From positions 35,301,001 to 35,365,000 of the forward strand of contig JASDFA010000019.1 of assembly GCA_035772735.1 (NCBI GenBank): 64,000 bases of DNA, read 5' to 3'. The notes beneath the pieces are model-generated. The model saw nothing but the letters and a program-made list of their open reading frames with translations. It had not been told where the DNA came from and did not search any database. The DNA comes from Datura wrightii (lineage: Eukaryota; Streptophyta; Magnoliopsida; Solanales; Solanaceae). How positions within the stretch are numbered: position 1 is the stretch's first letter; the number at the start of each line of letters is the position of its first letter. This document shows positions 11,144 to 23,159 of the stretch, piece by piece. A program made the position numbers and the translations under genes.

Positions 11144-13419
11144 TATTACACCCCAGAAATCCCTAAGACTAGCCCCTAGATTTAAAACTTAATCATGCAG
11201 AAAATTTGGAAAAAGTCCTTAGTACGAGTCACAATACAACTCGCGATGAGGTGGTACTAGTCATATTAGGACATATGAGATGAGGTTTCAGAGGGACAAC
11301 AAAAATTATCCAGTAAACCACGGATGATTCATACGAGTCATACTAAGGCACTAAGAGTCATACTATGATTCTTGATATGATTTCTAGGAGTCTGATAGGA
11401 GGTTGTAAGGAAACCACGACTGCACATCATGATTCGTCCCACCATGGTATGGATCGTACTAACTAGTTGTGAGATGATATTAGAGAAGTGATTAGGAAAT
11501 TTTGGGAAACCACGAGCTGTGGTAGGACCCTTGGTATGAAGTTATTGATCGTGGTAGGCTCCAGTGGGTTGAACTTCAGAGAATCGTTCAGGCAGGGTCC
11601 CTAGCCACAAGTGTCATTAAGGATCATATGATCTTGGTACGACTCGTAGGTTGGGTCGTACCACTGGACGGACAAATTTTTGAAATTGTTACCCAGGGGA
11701 ATTTTTGTAAATCCTAAGCTCCTAATTTTTAAACTACATAATATTGGGTTATTTTAGAGGGGAATTATGTGGGGGTTAGTCGATATTGTCCTCTCATTCT
11801 CTCCTAAAATTCTTAAATTCACTGTAAGATCTCAGACAGACTCCTCAAGGCAAGAACTAGGGCTCCTACATCTTCTCAGAACTTTTAGCTTCTTCTCCGG
11901 GATTTCTTCTACAAGTATGTGGTTAATTAGCAAGGTTATTCCTTTCACCCTTGTGCCCCAATGTATTTTTAGAAAATCTCATTATTTTTTCCCTGTAGAA
12001 GTCATGAGTTAGGGTTTCCAAACTGTTATAATTTCTTTTAATTTTCAATTATTATCTCAGTGTCCCAAGAGTAGTTCTACGTGAAATTCATGTTTTGTGC
12101 TTCAATAATGATATTTGTTTTAGCCCTAGTTTTAGCATGATATATTTGGGTTGAACCTTGTAGGATTAAAAGCTGGTCTGAATTGCTATTTTTACATTGG
12201 TTATTATCTGAGCATCATTTACATCTTGTATGCTATAATTAAAGTTAACATTTTTATATTTTTACTAGACTTAGTATTTTCCAGAAAGGTCAGTTTACCA
12301 GCTTATTGCTTATCAGTCTATCAGTACTTTTCAGTAAATTCAGTTGTCAGGTTCTTTATGCTCTCACAACACTTTTAGAGAAGTAGTTCTGGGTTAGCCT
12401 TATAACATCGGTTTCGAGTCAATAAATTCAGTTAGTTATATTTTAAAATTAAGCAGGGAGTAGTACTTAGCACCAAGCGGACCGGGGTTCCAGCACACCA
12501 ATATTTACAAAACTACGTGCCACCATAGGTTTTATCCTAAATGGGTTTTTTCAGTTAGGGATCATAAAATCCAACCACTATACGCTGAAAAAGTGCAGTG
12601 GCCACTATTTGATGGGGTTTATACATCGAAATTTACGTTTGGCTCATGTGGTTATATGTCGATTAATCGGCTCTGCCACAATACAGTTTCATAAAAGATT
12701 TAGTACAATTCATGTCAGTTACTATTTTTAATTTTTTATTACAACTTACATTTCAGTGCACACTAAAAATTAGTTTTACACGTTCATTAACTATTTTCAA
12801 ACTAGCATATCATGTCAGTATTTGTGCATCTCAGATAAGGCCATTGTATTTCATCTCAGTTATGTATCCAGTTATGTATATAGTATAGTATCTTCTCAAA
12901 TTACTAGAATGCTTCAGTTTCAGTTGTGTTTCTCACATATTCAGCTCATTCAAAGTACTGACGCATATGTTATATCATTTGATGACATAGGCTCCGGCAC
13001 TCAGGCTCAGCAGTGTGGTTAGTCTCCATTAGACTCAGTCCATCAGTACTCTAGTAGTGAATCGTCATTTCTCGAGGACTGAAGTATTTCTTTCTACTTA
13101 GTATTATTGATTTAGTTTTCAGATTTTAGAGTTATCTGGGGCCTTGTCCTAGCAACTCATTAGATCTCTTAGAAGGCTTTCAAACAATGTGTGTTTGTTT
13201 TAGCTATAGCTCTAGATGTCTTTGGAATTTCAATGCATTATAAGATGTTCATTTACTTATGAAAGTGTTTACTTTATTTTTGGTTACAAACAACTTCTGC
13301 TTAAGATTTTCCTACAATAGTTTAGTCATATAAGAGTTATGTTAGGCCATGGGGTAGTTGGAGCCACTTATTGTTCTAGACACTATGTTGCATCAAGGCT
13401 GTAGACTTGAGTCGTGAAA
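11144..13419 (+). repeat. Tekay-like LTR, copy A
   Basis: Starts TATTACACCCCAGAAATCC (family start TGTTACACCCC with G changed to A) and ends GAGTCGTGAAA. It holds several ACGAGTCGT/ACGACTCGT palindromes in its first 500 bp. The part from about 11838 to the end is repeated directly behind it as copy B. The frames 11767-12012 and 12151-12378 fall inside the LTR and are not genes. Confidence 0.7.
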
Positions 13420-15014
13420 AACTTCTCAAGGCAAGAACTTGGGCTCATACTTCTTCTCAAAATTTCAAGCTTCTTCTCTGGGATTTCTTCTATAGGTATG
13501 TGGGGATTTAGCAAGGGTATTCCTTTCACCCTTCTGCCCCATAGTATTTTTAGAAAATCTCATTATTTTTAGCCATGTAAAAGTCATGAGTTACGGTTTC
13601 CAAACAATACAAATTTCTTTTAATTTTCAACGATTATGTCAGTGTCCAGTGTGTAGTTCTACGTGAAATTCATATTTTGTGCTTCAATCATACATACTCG
13701 TTCTAGCCCTAGTTTTAGCATGATATTTTTGGGTTGAACCTTGCAGGATTTAAAAGCTGGTCTAAATTGCTATCTTTAAATTGGTTATTATCTGAGCATA
13801 ATTCTCATCATGTATGCTTTAATTAAAGTTTAACATTTTTAGATTTTAACTAGACTTAGTATGTTCAAAAAAGGTCAGTTTATTAGCTTATCGCTTATCA
13901 GTCTATTGGTATTTTTTGTAAATTCACTTGTCAGGTTCTTTAGGCTCTTAGAACACTTTTAGATAAATAGTTTAGGTTAGACTTAGAACATCAGTTTTGA
14001 GCTAATCAATTCAGTTAGTTATATTTAGAAATTTAGTTGGGAATGTATTTAGCACTGAACAGACCAGGATTCCAGCGCACCCAATATCCACAAACTATGT
14101 GCCATTGTATATTTTAGCCCGAATGGTTTTTCTCCATTTAGTGATCACACAATCCAGTAATTATACCTAGGCAAGGTACAGTGGCCTCTATTTGATGGTG
14201 CGTATACATCAAACTCTACGTCTAGCTCACGTGGTTATATGTCGATTAATAGGATCTCGCATAATACAGTTTCATATTCGATTTAGTACAGTTCGTTTCA
14301 GTTATAGTTTTTAGTTTATGATTACAACTTTAGTTTTAGCGCATGTACATGACCCTAAAAATAAGTTTTACTCGTATTTTAATTAAATATTTTCAAACTA
14401 TCATACCATATAATTATTTATGCATCTCAGATTAGTCCATTACACTTCACCTCAGCTATATACCTAGTTATGTATATAGTACAGTCTCTTCTCATATTAC
14501 TAGAATGCTTCTGTTTTAGTTGCATTTCTCACATACTCAGTACATTCAAAGAAGTGATGCGTACTCCCTGTTCTATATCGTCTTATGATATAGGCTCAGG
14601 CTCAGCAGCGTGGTTAGTCTCAATCAGACTCAGTCTAATAGTACTTTAGTGGTGAGTCCTCATTTCCTGAGGACTAGAGCATTTCTTTCTATTTAGTAGT
14701 ATTGTTTCAGTTTTCAAATTTTAGAGTTAGCTTGGGGCTTGTCCCAGCAACTCATCAAATCTCATAGAAGGCTTTCAGAAAAGGTGTGTTAGTTTTAGCT
14801 ATTGCTCTGGATGTCTTTGAAATTTCAGTATCTGATCAGATGTTCTTTTACTTATAAACTTTTTTCTTTATTTTTTGTTACTAACAGCTTCCGCTTAATA
14901 TTTTCTTACAATAGTTCAGTCATATTAGAGTTATGCTATGCCATGGGTTATCTTGGAGTCACTCGTGATTCTAGGCACCATGCCGTTTCTAGGGTGTAGA
15001 CTCAAGTCGTGACC
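13420..15014 (+). repeat. Tekay-like LTR, copy B (5'-truncated tandem copy)
   Basis: Begins CTTCTCAAGGCAAGAACTTGG, matching 11838 in copy A, and runs collinearly to the same end (GTCGTGAC at 15006-15013). Copies A and B are directly adjacent with no internal coding between them. Substitutions are numerous, so the duplication is old. Confidence 0.75.
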
Positions 15015-15548
15015 TTTTCTCTTGAACTAATATATTCATGTGAGTATGATCTGAAAATGTGATGTACAACCATAAATGACCCTAGAAACTATGCTAATGA
15101 AAAAAAATTGGATGAAATTTACCATGTCTAACTAACCCATGTAATTTAATGTACAAGTCGTATTGTGAATATACGAATCATAAAATTGTTTGTATGCTGG
15201 ATTTTAGAGTGCTGACTCTCTGAATTTCAATATATGAACAAATATATAGCCTATAGATGCAATCTGTAAACTATACCTTGGGCCATATATTGAACTCAAA
15301 GTTGTTGATTCTCTGATGCTTGAATATGGTGTATTTTATGGTTCATATATTGCATCCATGAACCATAATTATCCTTTTCTCCCATAGTAATTGCAAAATA
15401 GTGTTCCATTAATGAACATACTTACTGTATCTCCCGAATATGATTTGAAACTGGCAACGTGAGGGCAACTTTTTGAATATTTTAGCGGTGAGTTTTCTTT
15501 CCTTATTTATCATCCCATATCCCTCATGTTTGATGACTATTTCATGAA
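15015..15548. other. AT-rich unassigned DNA upstream of H
   Basis: No coding, LTR ends or primer site recognised. It could be leader or 5' flank of element H, whose first ATG is at 15549. Confidence 0.4.
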
Positions 15549-16142
15549 ATGGCACCAAAAGAAGCTATAAAGAGAGGTGGGAAGGACAAGGATACCAAGA
15601 GGTCCTGATTAGTGGATGAATAAATTGATTCAGGTGAAGAGTATAAACTCCCACAATCCCAGGAGGCTAAGAAGCTCATGCCGGCCTTTTCACCTGTTGC
15701 ATCTGCCAGAGTGCGCTCAGGAGCCACCCTTCTTAGGCATCACATTTCTTGAGGTTCTGGGCATGGAAGCCCCTAAGCCTCTCAATCGTCTGAGAGTACC
15801 CACACTCTTGTTGGGGGCAACATAGTCCTTCATCTCATGGAGAGTCCTCTTCTGACCTAGTAGCTTGTCAATTAGTGCTAGTAGAGATAGCGCACAAATA
15901 ACCCATAATGCCCCTTCTGTGAATCGAGTAAATAAAAGAAGGATGATGGCTAAATACATCGCCCTAGTTAGATGGGCTATAACGGGGGCATTTGATAAGT
16001 ATAGAGAAGGCTGACGTATCATATATGGAAGGCCAGTTGGAGTATTAAAAAAGAGAAGTTTGTCAGTATGTTGGACTGGATAAGGATCCAAACAACCTCG
16101 AGCAGCTCTAATTTTAGCGATAGGCCTTTCTAATAGAACACC
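15549..16142 (+). pseudogene. Element H: N-terminal part of a PF20167-like ORF
   Basis: The frame from ATG 15549 begins MAPKEAIKRGGKDKD. After stops it continues with 'VDE' and 'IDSGEEYKLPQ', then Ser/Arg-rich residues. This resembles the N-terminus of plant transposon-type proteins common in Solanaceae (an MAPK-start, a D/E-rich 'IDED' block, low-complexity S/T). Many stops and frameshifts follow. El3 cuts it at 16142, and the flanking ACACC repeats at 33046, where the same gene resumes. The recognition of the N-terminus is by eye and tentative; the recognition of the continuation at 33500 is firmer. Confidence 0.5.
16138..16142. repeat. Target site duplication of El3, left copy
   Basis: ACACC directly before the LTR; the right copy is 33046-33050. 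Confidence 0.85.
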
Positions 16143-17522
16143 TAATCTTTGGCGTATTTACTTGCCTAAGTTCTATGTTATACCCATATTTTAGTCTCGT
16201 TTGTGGATTTACTTAAGCATATTCTCATGTATTTTGATTTTAAAAGCTGCATGAACTAACAAATTAGTCCATTTATGTAGGTGAAATATACTAAGGATGG
16301 GGCCTAATATGATGATGCATGAGAAAGAAGGAAGCTTGGGATGAATATCAAGGAAGACGCATGAAGATGGCATGAAAAGCGGGTTGCCCGAGCAAGCAGT
16401 GTGCCACGCTGACGTAGTGGCGCACTAAGTAGTGTGCCACGTCGACGCAGTGTGTCTGTGTGTTGGTAATGTACCATGCCTAGCCTTGCTCTGCGTCGTG
16501 TCAGCGTGTCACACTAAGCAGCTGCACACATCGCTTGGCCGATTAGTGTGCCTGTGTGTTGGCAATGTGCCATCCAAGCCTTACTCTGCGCCAGGCAACG
16601 TGTCACGCTAAGCCGGCTGGGCGTTCAACGCCATGTCATGCTAGCGCCCATGTTCTGGTGAGCCCGCGCGATGGCACCGCATCACGCTAGCCAAGTTGCA
16701 CGATGGAAAACATGGAACAGAGATAGTTTTTACAAAAGCAAAATTCTCACGTTATAAATTAAACACCTGGTCATTTTTAGTAGATATCACATACTATTTT
16801 TGGATAATCAAAGAGGAGCAGAAGAAAGGAGAAAACAAACTCCCCATTTAGGGTTCTTTTTCTTCCTTTTCTTTTCTATTCTTTTAATTACATGGATTCA
16901 CAAACTTTTGTAAATATTTGTAACCGCATGCTTGTCTAAAACCCTTCTCCTAGAGTTGAGGCCACATGTCATGAACATATTAGAGTAATTCTTTCTTCGT
17001 TCAAGTACTTCATTGTTGTTTGTTCTTGTATTCTTGTTTTACTCATTTTAATGCTTAATCACCATTTAAATGGTATGAAATAATCTTAGGAAAACTTGAA
17101 AAGGAAAACCCTAGGATAGAGTCAGGAATGTAAGAAGTGAGTTCAAATTTTCAAGACTTATTCGCGTTTAGGATAAAAATATAACTAATTCGCCTCGTTT
17201 GGTTATTAAATGGGAAAATAGCTAGATACATGGAATTATATTGTTATATCACCACTCATAGATGTAGTTGTCAAGTTAATTCTAGGTTAAATGGTCAGAG
17301 GTTCAACTAGATTAATGCATATGAATTAGGTTATCACATCCCCTCTCAATGATGTAGATGTGAGGCTAATTCGAATATATGTTTAGAGACTTGAGAAACC
17401 ATGAACACGACATTTATCTTGTGAGAAAATATACAGATAAATGCTTGAACCAATGTGAATTCTAGCTATACGTTATTGTTTGGACTTAAACCTGAACTCT
17501 TCTCATTATTATTTTCCATTTA
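16143..17522 (+). repeat. El3 5' LTR, left part
   Basis: Aligned with 31489-32859. It contains a GC-rich zone of GTGCCACG repeats (about 16385-16690), a TATAAATT box at 16753-16760 (mutated in the 3' LTR), and then the leader. The final ATTTA (17518-17522) is the left target copy of D. Confidence 0.85.
17518..17522. repeat. Target site duplication of D, left copy
   Basis: ATTTA; the right copy is 26764-26768. Confidence 0.93.
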
Positions 17523-19636
17523 TATTATACCCCAAGAACCCAAGGATCAGACTCAAAAGTGAAAATAGAGAAAAACTGAAAATTTGCACCAGGTCATATA
17601 ATGACTCGTGAGGTGAGTCGTGAGGAGCGACCACCAGTCGTGAGGTGACTCATTGTCAGCATGGTGTGGCGAGGCCTGAGTGAGGAGGCCACGAGCTTGA
17701 TCACAAGTTGTGGTCAGACCTCATGACTCGTGAGGTCACCCATGGTCAACCCTGGAGGATTGGCTAATGGGGGTGGGCAGTGTAGACAATGGAATATGAC
17801 CACGAGTCGTGGTCTGACCTCACGACTCATGAAGTCACCCACGGAGTTCCCTTAGATGTTTAGGCAGTGTATTCAATGGATCAAGGCCACCAGTTATGCC
17901 CCATGGGAACGACCCGCTAGGTCCCTCATGGGGGGGCTAGCAACCATAAATTTTCTGCATTTTAATAAGGTTGTTTTCGTAACTTCCTAAGTCCCAAAGG
18001 CCTAATCTACGTCGTTCCGGATATGTTTCTAAGTTAGCTAAGATGGGTTAAGCCCTTTATGCATTCTCATTCTCATGCAAGGATTTTAGTGAGGTTTTGG
18101 ATTCAAGACCTTCTTCCCCAAATTTTCATCAATTTCTTTGTGGGTGTTTAAGGAACTTTGAGTCCCTCCATTCCCAGGTATGTGGGGTTTTAAAATTGGT
18201 GGAATTCTTCCTCACCCATGCCCAATTCTGGGTTAACTCATGAATTCCACTATTCAAATTCCATTGGGTTTTACCCAAAGCATGAAAATGTGATTTATTT
18301 TTATTGATATGATTTAGTTGAGTTTTAATTATTGAATTATGAATGATAGGCAGGTTTTATTATTATTTTCTTTAATTTATGTTTCAAACTTTTAAATACA
18401 AAATTCCCATTTGATGAAAGTTCATAGAAGTTATGATTTATGGTGAATACTCTATAATTTGAGTTTATTGATGATAGAAAAGTATAATTTTCAAGTTACC
18501 CATGTTTATGAGCATATTTGGAAAGAATTGAATCTGATGAAGTATTTGGCAATGCCCACATGTTAAAGAATGAATTATGATTTATGAAGTAAATTACATG
18601 ATTTATCGATTTATGATTTTAGCTGATGAAAAGGGCTTGGATTCTTTGCTAAGCATGTTTTATAGGGGATCAATGATAATAAATGTTATATCTTAGCCAA
18701 TGAATTTTTATGCATGATGTTAATGTTTATGTATGAGCCTATATGCATGTTTTCCGAAGCCGTGTCTAGCACTGAGCAGCCCAGCGTTCAAAGAACTATG
18801 TTGGTGTCTCATAACCACGTGCCACCATGGGTTGAAAATGATATGATGTATTGACAATGATCCCCTCAAATTTAATATCACTCCTTATGCACGACCCTCG
18901 CCTGGCAAGCCAGGGTCAGCTCTACCCACTTGTGTTAGACAGTGGGGCATCATGAAAGGCTCCACCATGAAGGTGTTGGTTATGATGTGTTCTCCCATGG
19001 TTTCGCATGTTTTATGCATTGTTATTTTTATGTTATTGGCTCAAATCATATTATGATAAAGTTATTTACGATTATGATTATGAATGATTTGGAAGTCTTG
19101 AGCCTTATGTTTTATTATGTAGATTTTTATGTAAACATGATGTCCTTCTCCTACGTTTATTTACGAGTTTACTTTTAAAATGTTTGTTTTACTTACCTTG
19201 CATACTCAGTACATTCCACGTACTGACCACATACTTTCTATGTTGTATTATTTCATGATACAGGGTATGGGTCTTAGGCTCATCCTCATCCTTAGTCCGT
19301 CCCAGCGTATGTTATCAGCTTGTTGGCGAGTCTTCATTTTCCGAGGGCCATTTGATAAACTTTCCTATTGGTTATGATTTAGTATTGCTAGAGTTAGTTA
19401 GGGATGTTATCCCATCAACCCATCTTACGTATTAGAGGCTTTCGGACAAATGAGTAGTACTCAGCTTATGTAAATGTTTGGTATTTTCTGATGCTATGTC
19501 ATGGTTACGTTTCTGCGATGTTTTATTCTTAATATTCCATTTATTTAAATGAGATTAGTTGTATGCATGTGCCATGGGTTGACTTGGGGTCCCTTGTCCC
19601 ATGTCTATCATCTCGGTGTACGTTAGGGTCGTGACA
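17523..19636 (+). repeat. D 5' LTR
   Basis: Begins TATTATACCCC (family TGTTATACCC) and ends GGGTCGTGACA. It has an array of CACGA(G/C)TCGTG palindromes in the first 400 bp, including a perfect 17-bp one, GACCACGAGTCGTGGTC, at 17798-17814. Open frames 18942-19377 lie in the LTR and show no protein similarity. Confidence 0.9.
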
Positions 19637-19640
19637 AACT

Positions 19641-19652
19641 TGGTATCAGAGC
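19641..19652 (+). promoter_or_regulatory. D primer binding site (initiator tRNA-Met)
   Basis: TGGTATCAGAGC, the standard plant initiator-Met primer site, 4 nt after the LTR end. Confidence 0.95.
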
Positions 19653-19845
19653 AATAGGTTTGAAGTTTCCTAGGGAGTCCGAAAGCCACGTTAGGTAGAG
19701 TCTTTTTCATAGGTGTGAAGCTCACCACACTTATGATGAAGAGGCTACTAGACGTTTTAGGAAATGTTCCCTTCTTTCATGTTTTATGTTGTTCGATAAA
19801 AAGCCTTTCCATCCTTCTTATTTGTGCAATTTGCGATTACAAATT

Positions 19846-20920
19846 ATGGCTCCTAGAAGAATGAATGGAAGGAGGAATTTTAATGATGAAGGCCACAGAG
19901 ATGGCAATGACCATGGCATCAGCAAGCCCTACCTATTCAGGAGCCCCACGCACCAGAGCCAGCTGCCCACACGGATTTTCGTGCAGCTATTCAGGTGTTG
20001 GCGTAGACCTTGACGGTTCAGGTTAACCAGAAGGCTATTTCATAGGTCCAATAGAATGGAAATGTAGAAGCAGCTCGAATTAAAGACTTCTTGAGGATGA
20101 ACCCGCCTGAGTTCATGGGATCAAAGGTGGTTGAGGATCCATACGAGTTTATTGAAGGGATCTTGAATGTCACTCAGGTTATGGGGTTGACAAATGGGGA
20201 GTGTGTTGACTTGTCCTCTTACCAGCTAAAAGAGGTCGCCCATATTTGGTACAAGCAATGGAAGAACAACAGGGCAGCGGGAGCGAGCCCTATTAGCTGG
20301 GATGAGTTCCACATGGCCTTTATCGATAGGTTCTTCCCTTAAGAGATGAGGAAGTTGAAGGGATTTGAGTTTGTGAACCTCATGTAGGGAAATATGATAG
20401 TGCTGGAGTATTCGCTCGAGTTCATTCATTTGTCAGAGTACGCCCCAGAGTTAGTGATGGATCAGAGGGCGCGGGTGAGCCAATTCGTTCAGGGTGCGGC
20501 TGGTTATCTAGACAAGGATTGCAGGACTGCCATGCTCCACCAGGATATGGAATTCCCTTGCATAGTGTTGTACGCCTAGCAGATAGAGGCGGCTCATGCG
20601 AGGGAGTGCGAGGAAAAGAGGGCTCGGACAAATGGTCGTGGGTTTTAACATTAGAGGTTCGGCGGTGGCTACCATCCACAGTTTCAGCAAAGGCAACTAG
20701 CCCCAACCCAATCATCAGCTAGTGTCCCGTACAGGCCTAGGGGTGATTAGAGGGGTAGGGCTTCAGGGTCGAGGGATCAGAGGGGCAACCAGCTAGAGTG
20801 TACCTCTCCAGCCTGCGGGAAGTGTAACAAGAGTCACGCCGGGGAGTGCCTACTCAGTTCGGATGTCTGCTTCAGGTGTGGTAGATCGGGGCACATGCGC
20901 CGAGCATGTCCATATTCCAA
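19846..20920 (+). pseudogene. D Gag with zinc knuckles
   Basis: Starts MAPRRMNGRR. The gag core is 'FLRMNPPEFMGSK' to 'SWDEFHMAFIDRFFP' (20091-20340), followed by 'YSLEFIHLSEYAPELV'. Two Cys-rich motifs follow at about 20800-20910; the second, CFRCGRSGHMRRAC, is a perfect CX2CX4HX4C knuckle that would bind RNA. There is a frame change between 19920 and 19980, then stops at 20341 (TAA), 20385 (TAG) and 20577 (TAG), the TAGs where Gln is expected. About 350 residues if intact, normal for Tekay. Confidence 0.88.
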
Positions 20921-21077
20921 ATAGGTTGATGATAGGGGTCGAGCACAGACCACCAGGACAGCAGCAACTCCATCCCATTCAGCTCCACAGGGAGCATCTT
21001 CTAGTGGGAGTGGCGATCAGCGCCAAAACTGATTCTATGCCCTTGCCTTGGGCCAAGAGTAGGAGACTTCGCCAGAT

Positions 21078-21570
21078 GTGGTCACTAGTATGTTGTGTGT
21101 CTTTCATGTTTATGTTTATTCCTTTCTAGAACTGGGAGCCATATTGTCTTTCATGACTCCTTACATTGCTAGTAGTTTTGGAGTTAGTCCTGAAATTTTG
21201 TCAGAACCACTCTCTGTATCTACTCCAATCGGTGATTCAGTTGTAGCTAGACGGGTATATAGAGGTTACCCCATTACAGTGTTGCATAAGGTTACCTTCA
21301 CAAACTTAGTAGAATTGGCCATGACAGATTTTAACATCATTTTGGGTATTAATTGGTTGTTTGCATATTATGCTTCAATTAATTGGAGGACCCATACTGT
21401 GGAGTTTTGTTTTTTGGGTGAGTCAGTTTTGGAGTGGAAGGGTAGTTCGACGGTGCCAGCAGGTTGATTTATTTCCTATCTTAAGGCTAAAAAGATGATC
21501 TCTAAGGGATGCATGTACCGCCTAGTTAGGGTAAAGGATGTGGAGTCCGAGACCTCGACTATCTAGTCAA
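21078..21570 (+). pseudogene. D protease domain
   Basis: Residues 'LGAILSFMTPYIASSFGV' mark the retropepsin active-site region. The family motif is L-F-D-S/T-G-A-S/T-x-S-F; here the catalytic Asp-Ser/Thr is replaced (ELGAILSF), so it could not cut the polyprotein. 'DFNIILGINWLFAYYASINW' is the conserved C-terminal part. Stops at about 21465 (TGA) and 21565 (TAG). Same frame as gag, and runs on into RT. Confidence 0.82.
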
Positions 21571-22960
21571 TTACAGTGGTGTGCAAATATCCAGAGGTGT
21601 TTCTCGAGGATTTGCTAGGTGTTCCTCCGGAATGGGAAATTGATTTCGGTATTTATCTATTGCCAGATATGCAACCTATTTCTATCCCTTATAATAGGAT
21701 GGATCTAGATGAGCTAAAGGAATTGAAGGATCAGTTAAGGGATTTGTTGGATAAGGGATTCAATAGACTGATCCAGTCTCCATGGGGTTCACCAGTTCTG
21801 TATGTTCGAAAGAAGGACGGTTCCCTCCGCATATGTATTGACTATCGACAGTTGAACAAGGTTATTGTCAAGAATAGGTACCCCTTACCTAGGATCGATG
21901 ATTTGTTTTACTAGCTTCAGGGTGCCAAGTGCTTCTCTAAGATCGATCTCAGGTCTGGGAATCACGAGCTCAGAGTTTGGGAGAGTGACATCCGAAAACT
22001 ACTTTCTGGACGTGGTATGGTCAGTATGAATTTATTTTTATGTCTCTCAGACTAACCAATGCCCCCACAACTTTTATGGATTTAATGAATAGGGTGTTCA
22101 AGGCATATTTGGACATTTTCGTGATTGTGTTCATTGACGACATCTTGATATACTCTCGGAGCGAAGAGGAGCATGCCACTCATTTAAGGATAGTGCTACA
22201 AACCCTCAAGGATTGTCAGCTGTATAAAAAGTTTAGCAAGTGTGAATTTTGGCTAAACTCGGTAGCATTTCTGGGACATGTGGTATCATGCGAAGGCATA
22301 AGAGTAGATTCCCAAAAGATCGAAGAAGTGAAGAATTGGCCTAGACTAGTGAATCCTTCAGAAATTTAGAGTTTCTTGGGTCTAGCAGGTTATTACCAAA
22401 GGTTTTTGGTGGGTTTCTCATCTGTTGCGACACCTTTGACTAAGTTGACTCAGAAAAAGGTGAAATTCCCATGGTCGGATGCTTGTAAGAAAAGCTTCCA
22501 ACAGTTGAAGACCCAACTCACCTCAGCACCAGTGTTGACCTTACCCGAGGGTACTGATGGATTTGTAGTGTATTGTGATGCTTCGAGAGTTAGACTAGTA
22601 TGTGTGTTGATGCAACGTGGGAAGGTAATAAGATATGCCTCAAGACATCTGAAGGTCCATGAAAAGAATTATCCGACCCATGATCTTAAGTTGGCCGCAG
22701 TGGTGTTTACATTGAAAATATGACGACAATAATTGTATGGCGTCCAGTTACATGTATTTACGGATCATAAAATATTGCAATATGTGTTTACACAGAGAGA
22801 TCAAAATCTTCACCAAAGGAGGTGGTTGGAGTTACTTAAGGACTATGACATGAGTGTCCTCTACCACCCGGGCAAGGATAATGTGGTTGCGCATGCACTT
22901 AGCAGGCTCTCCATAAAGAGTTTGTCCCACGTGGATGAGGGAAAGTAGGAGTTGGTGAAG
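21571..22960 (+). pseudogene. D reverse transcriptase and RNase H
   Basis: RT begins 'VVCKYPEVFLEDLLGVPPEWEIDF' and carries 'GSPVLYVRKKDGSLRICIDYRQLNK' and the catalytic 'FIDDIL' (about 22133). The thumb is 'SFLGLAGYYQRFL'. RNase H runs from 'FVVYCDASRVRL' (catalytic Asp kept) through 'FTDHKILQYVFTQ' to 'NVVAHALSRL'. Lesions: TAG at about 21912 and 22367, a lost base near 22005 shifting the frame, TGA and TAA near 22721-22732, TAG at about 22946. The order RT, RNase H, integrase is that of Ty3/Gypsy. Confidence 0.92.
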
Positions 22961-23159
22961 GATGTCCATCGAATTGCAAGACTGGGAGTTAGATTGATCG
23001 ACTCAACCGATGACAAAGTTGTTGTGCATAACAGGTCAGAATTGTCCTAGGTGGTTGATGTTAAAACCAGGAAAGATGAGGATCCAATATTGAGGAACCT
23101 GAAGGAGGCAGTGCAGAGTCAGAAGATGGAGGTTTTCTCCCAAGGGGGTGATGGTGTGC

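Noticed and set aside
15717..16091. 124-codon minus-strand frame with a hydrophobic stretch, possible membrane protein
   Set aside because: It lies antisense to the decayed H first ORF, whose N-terminal similarity and El3-split continuation explain the region better.
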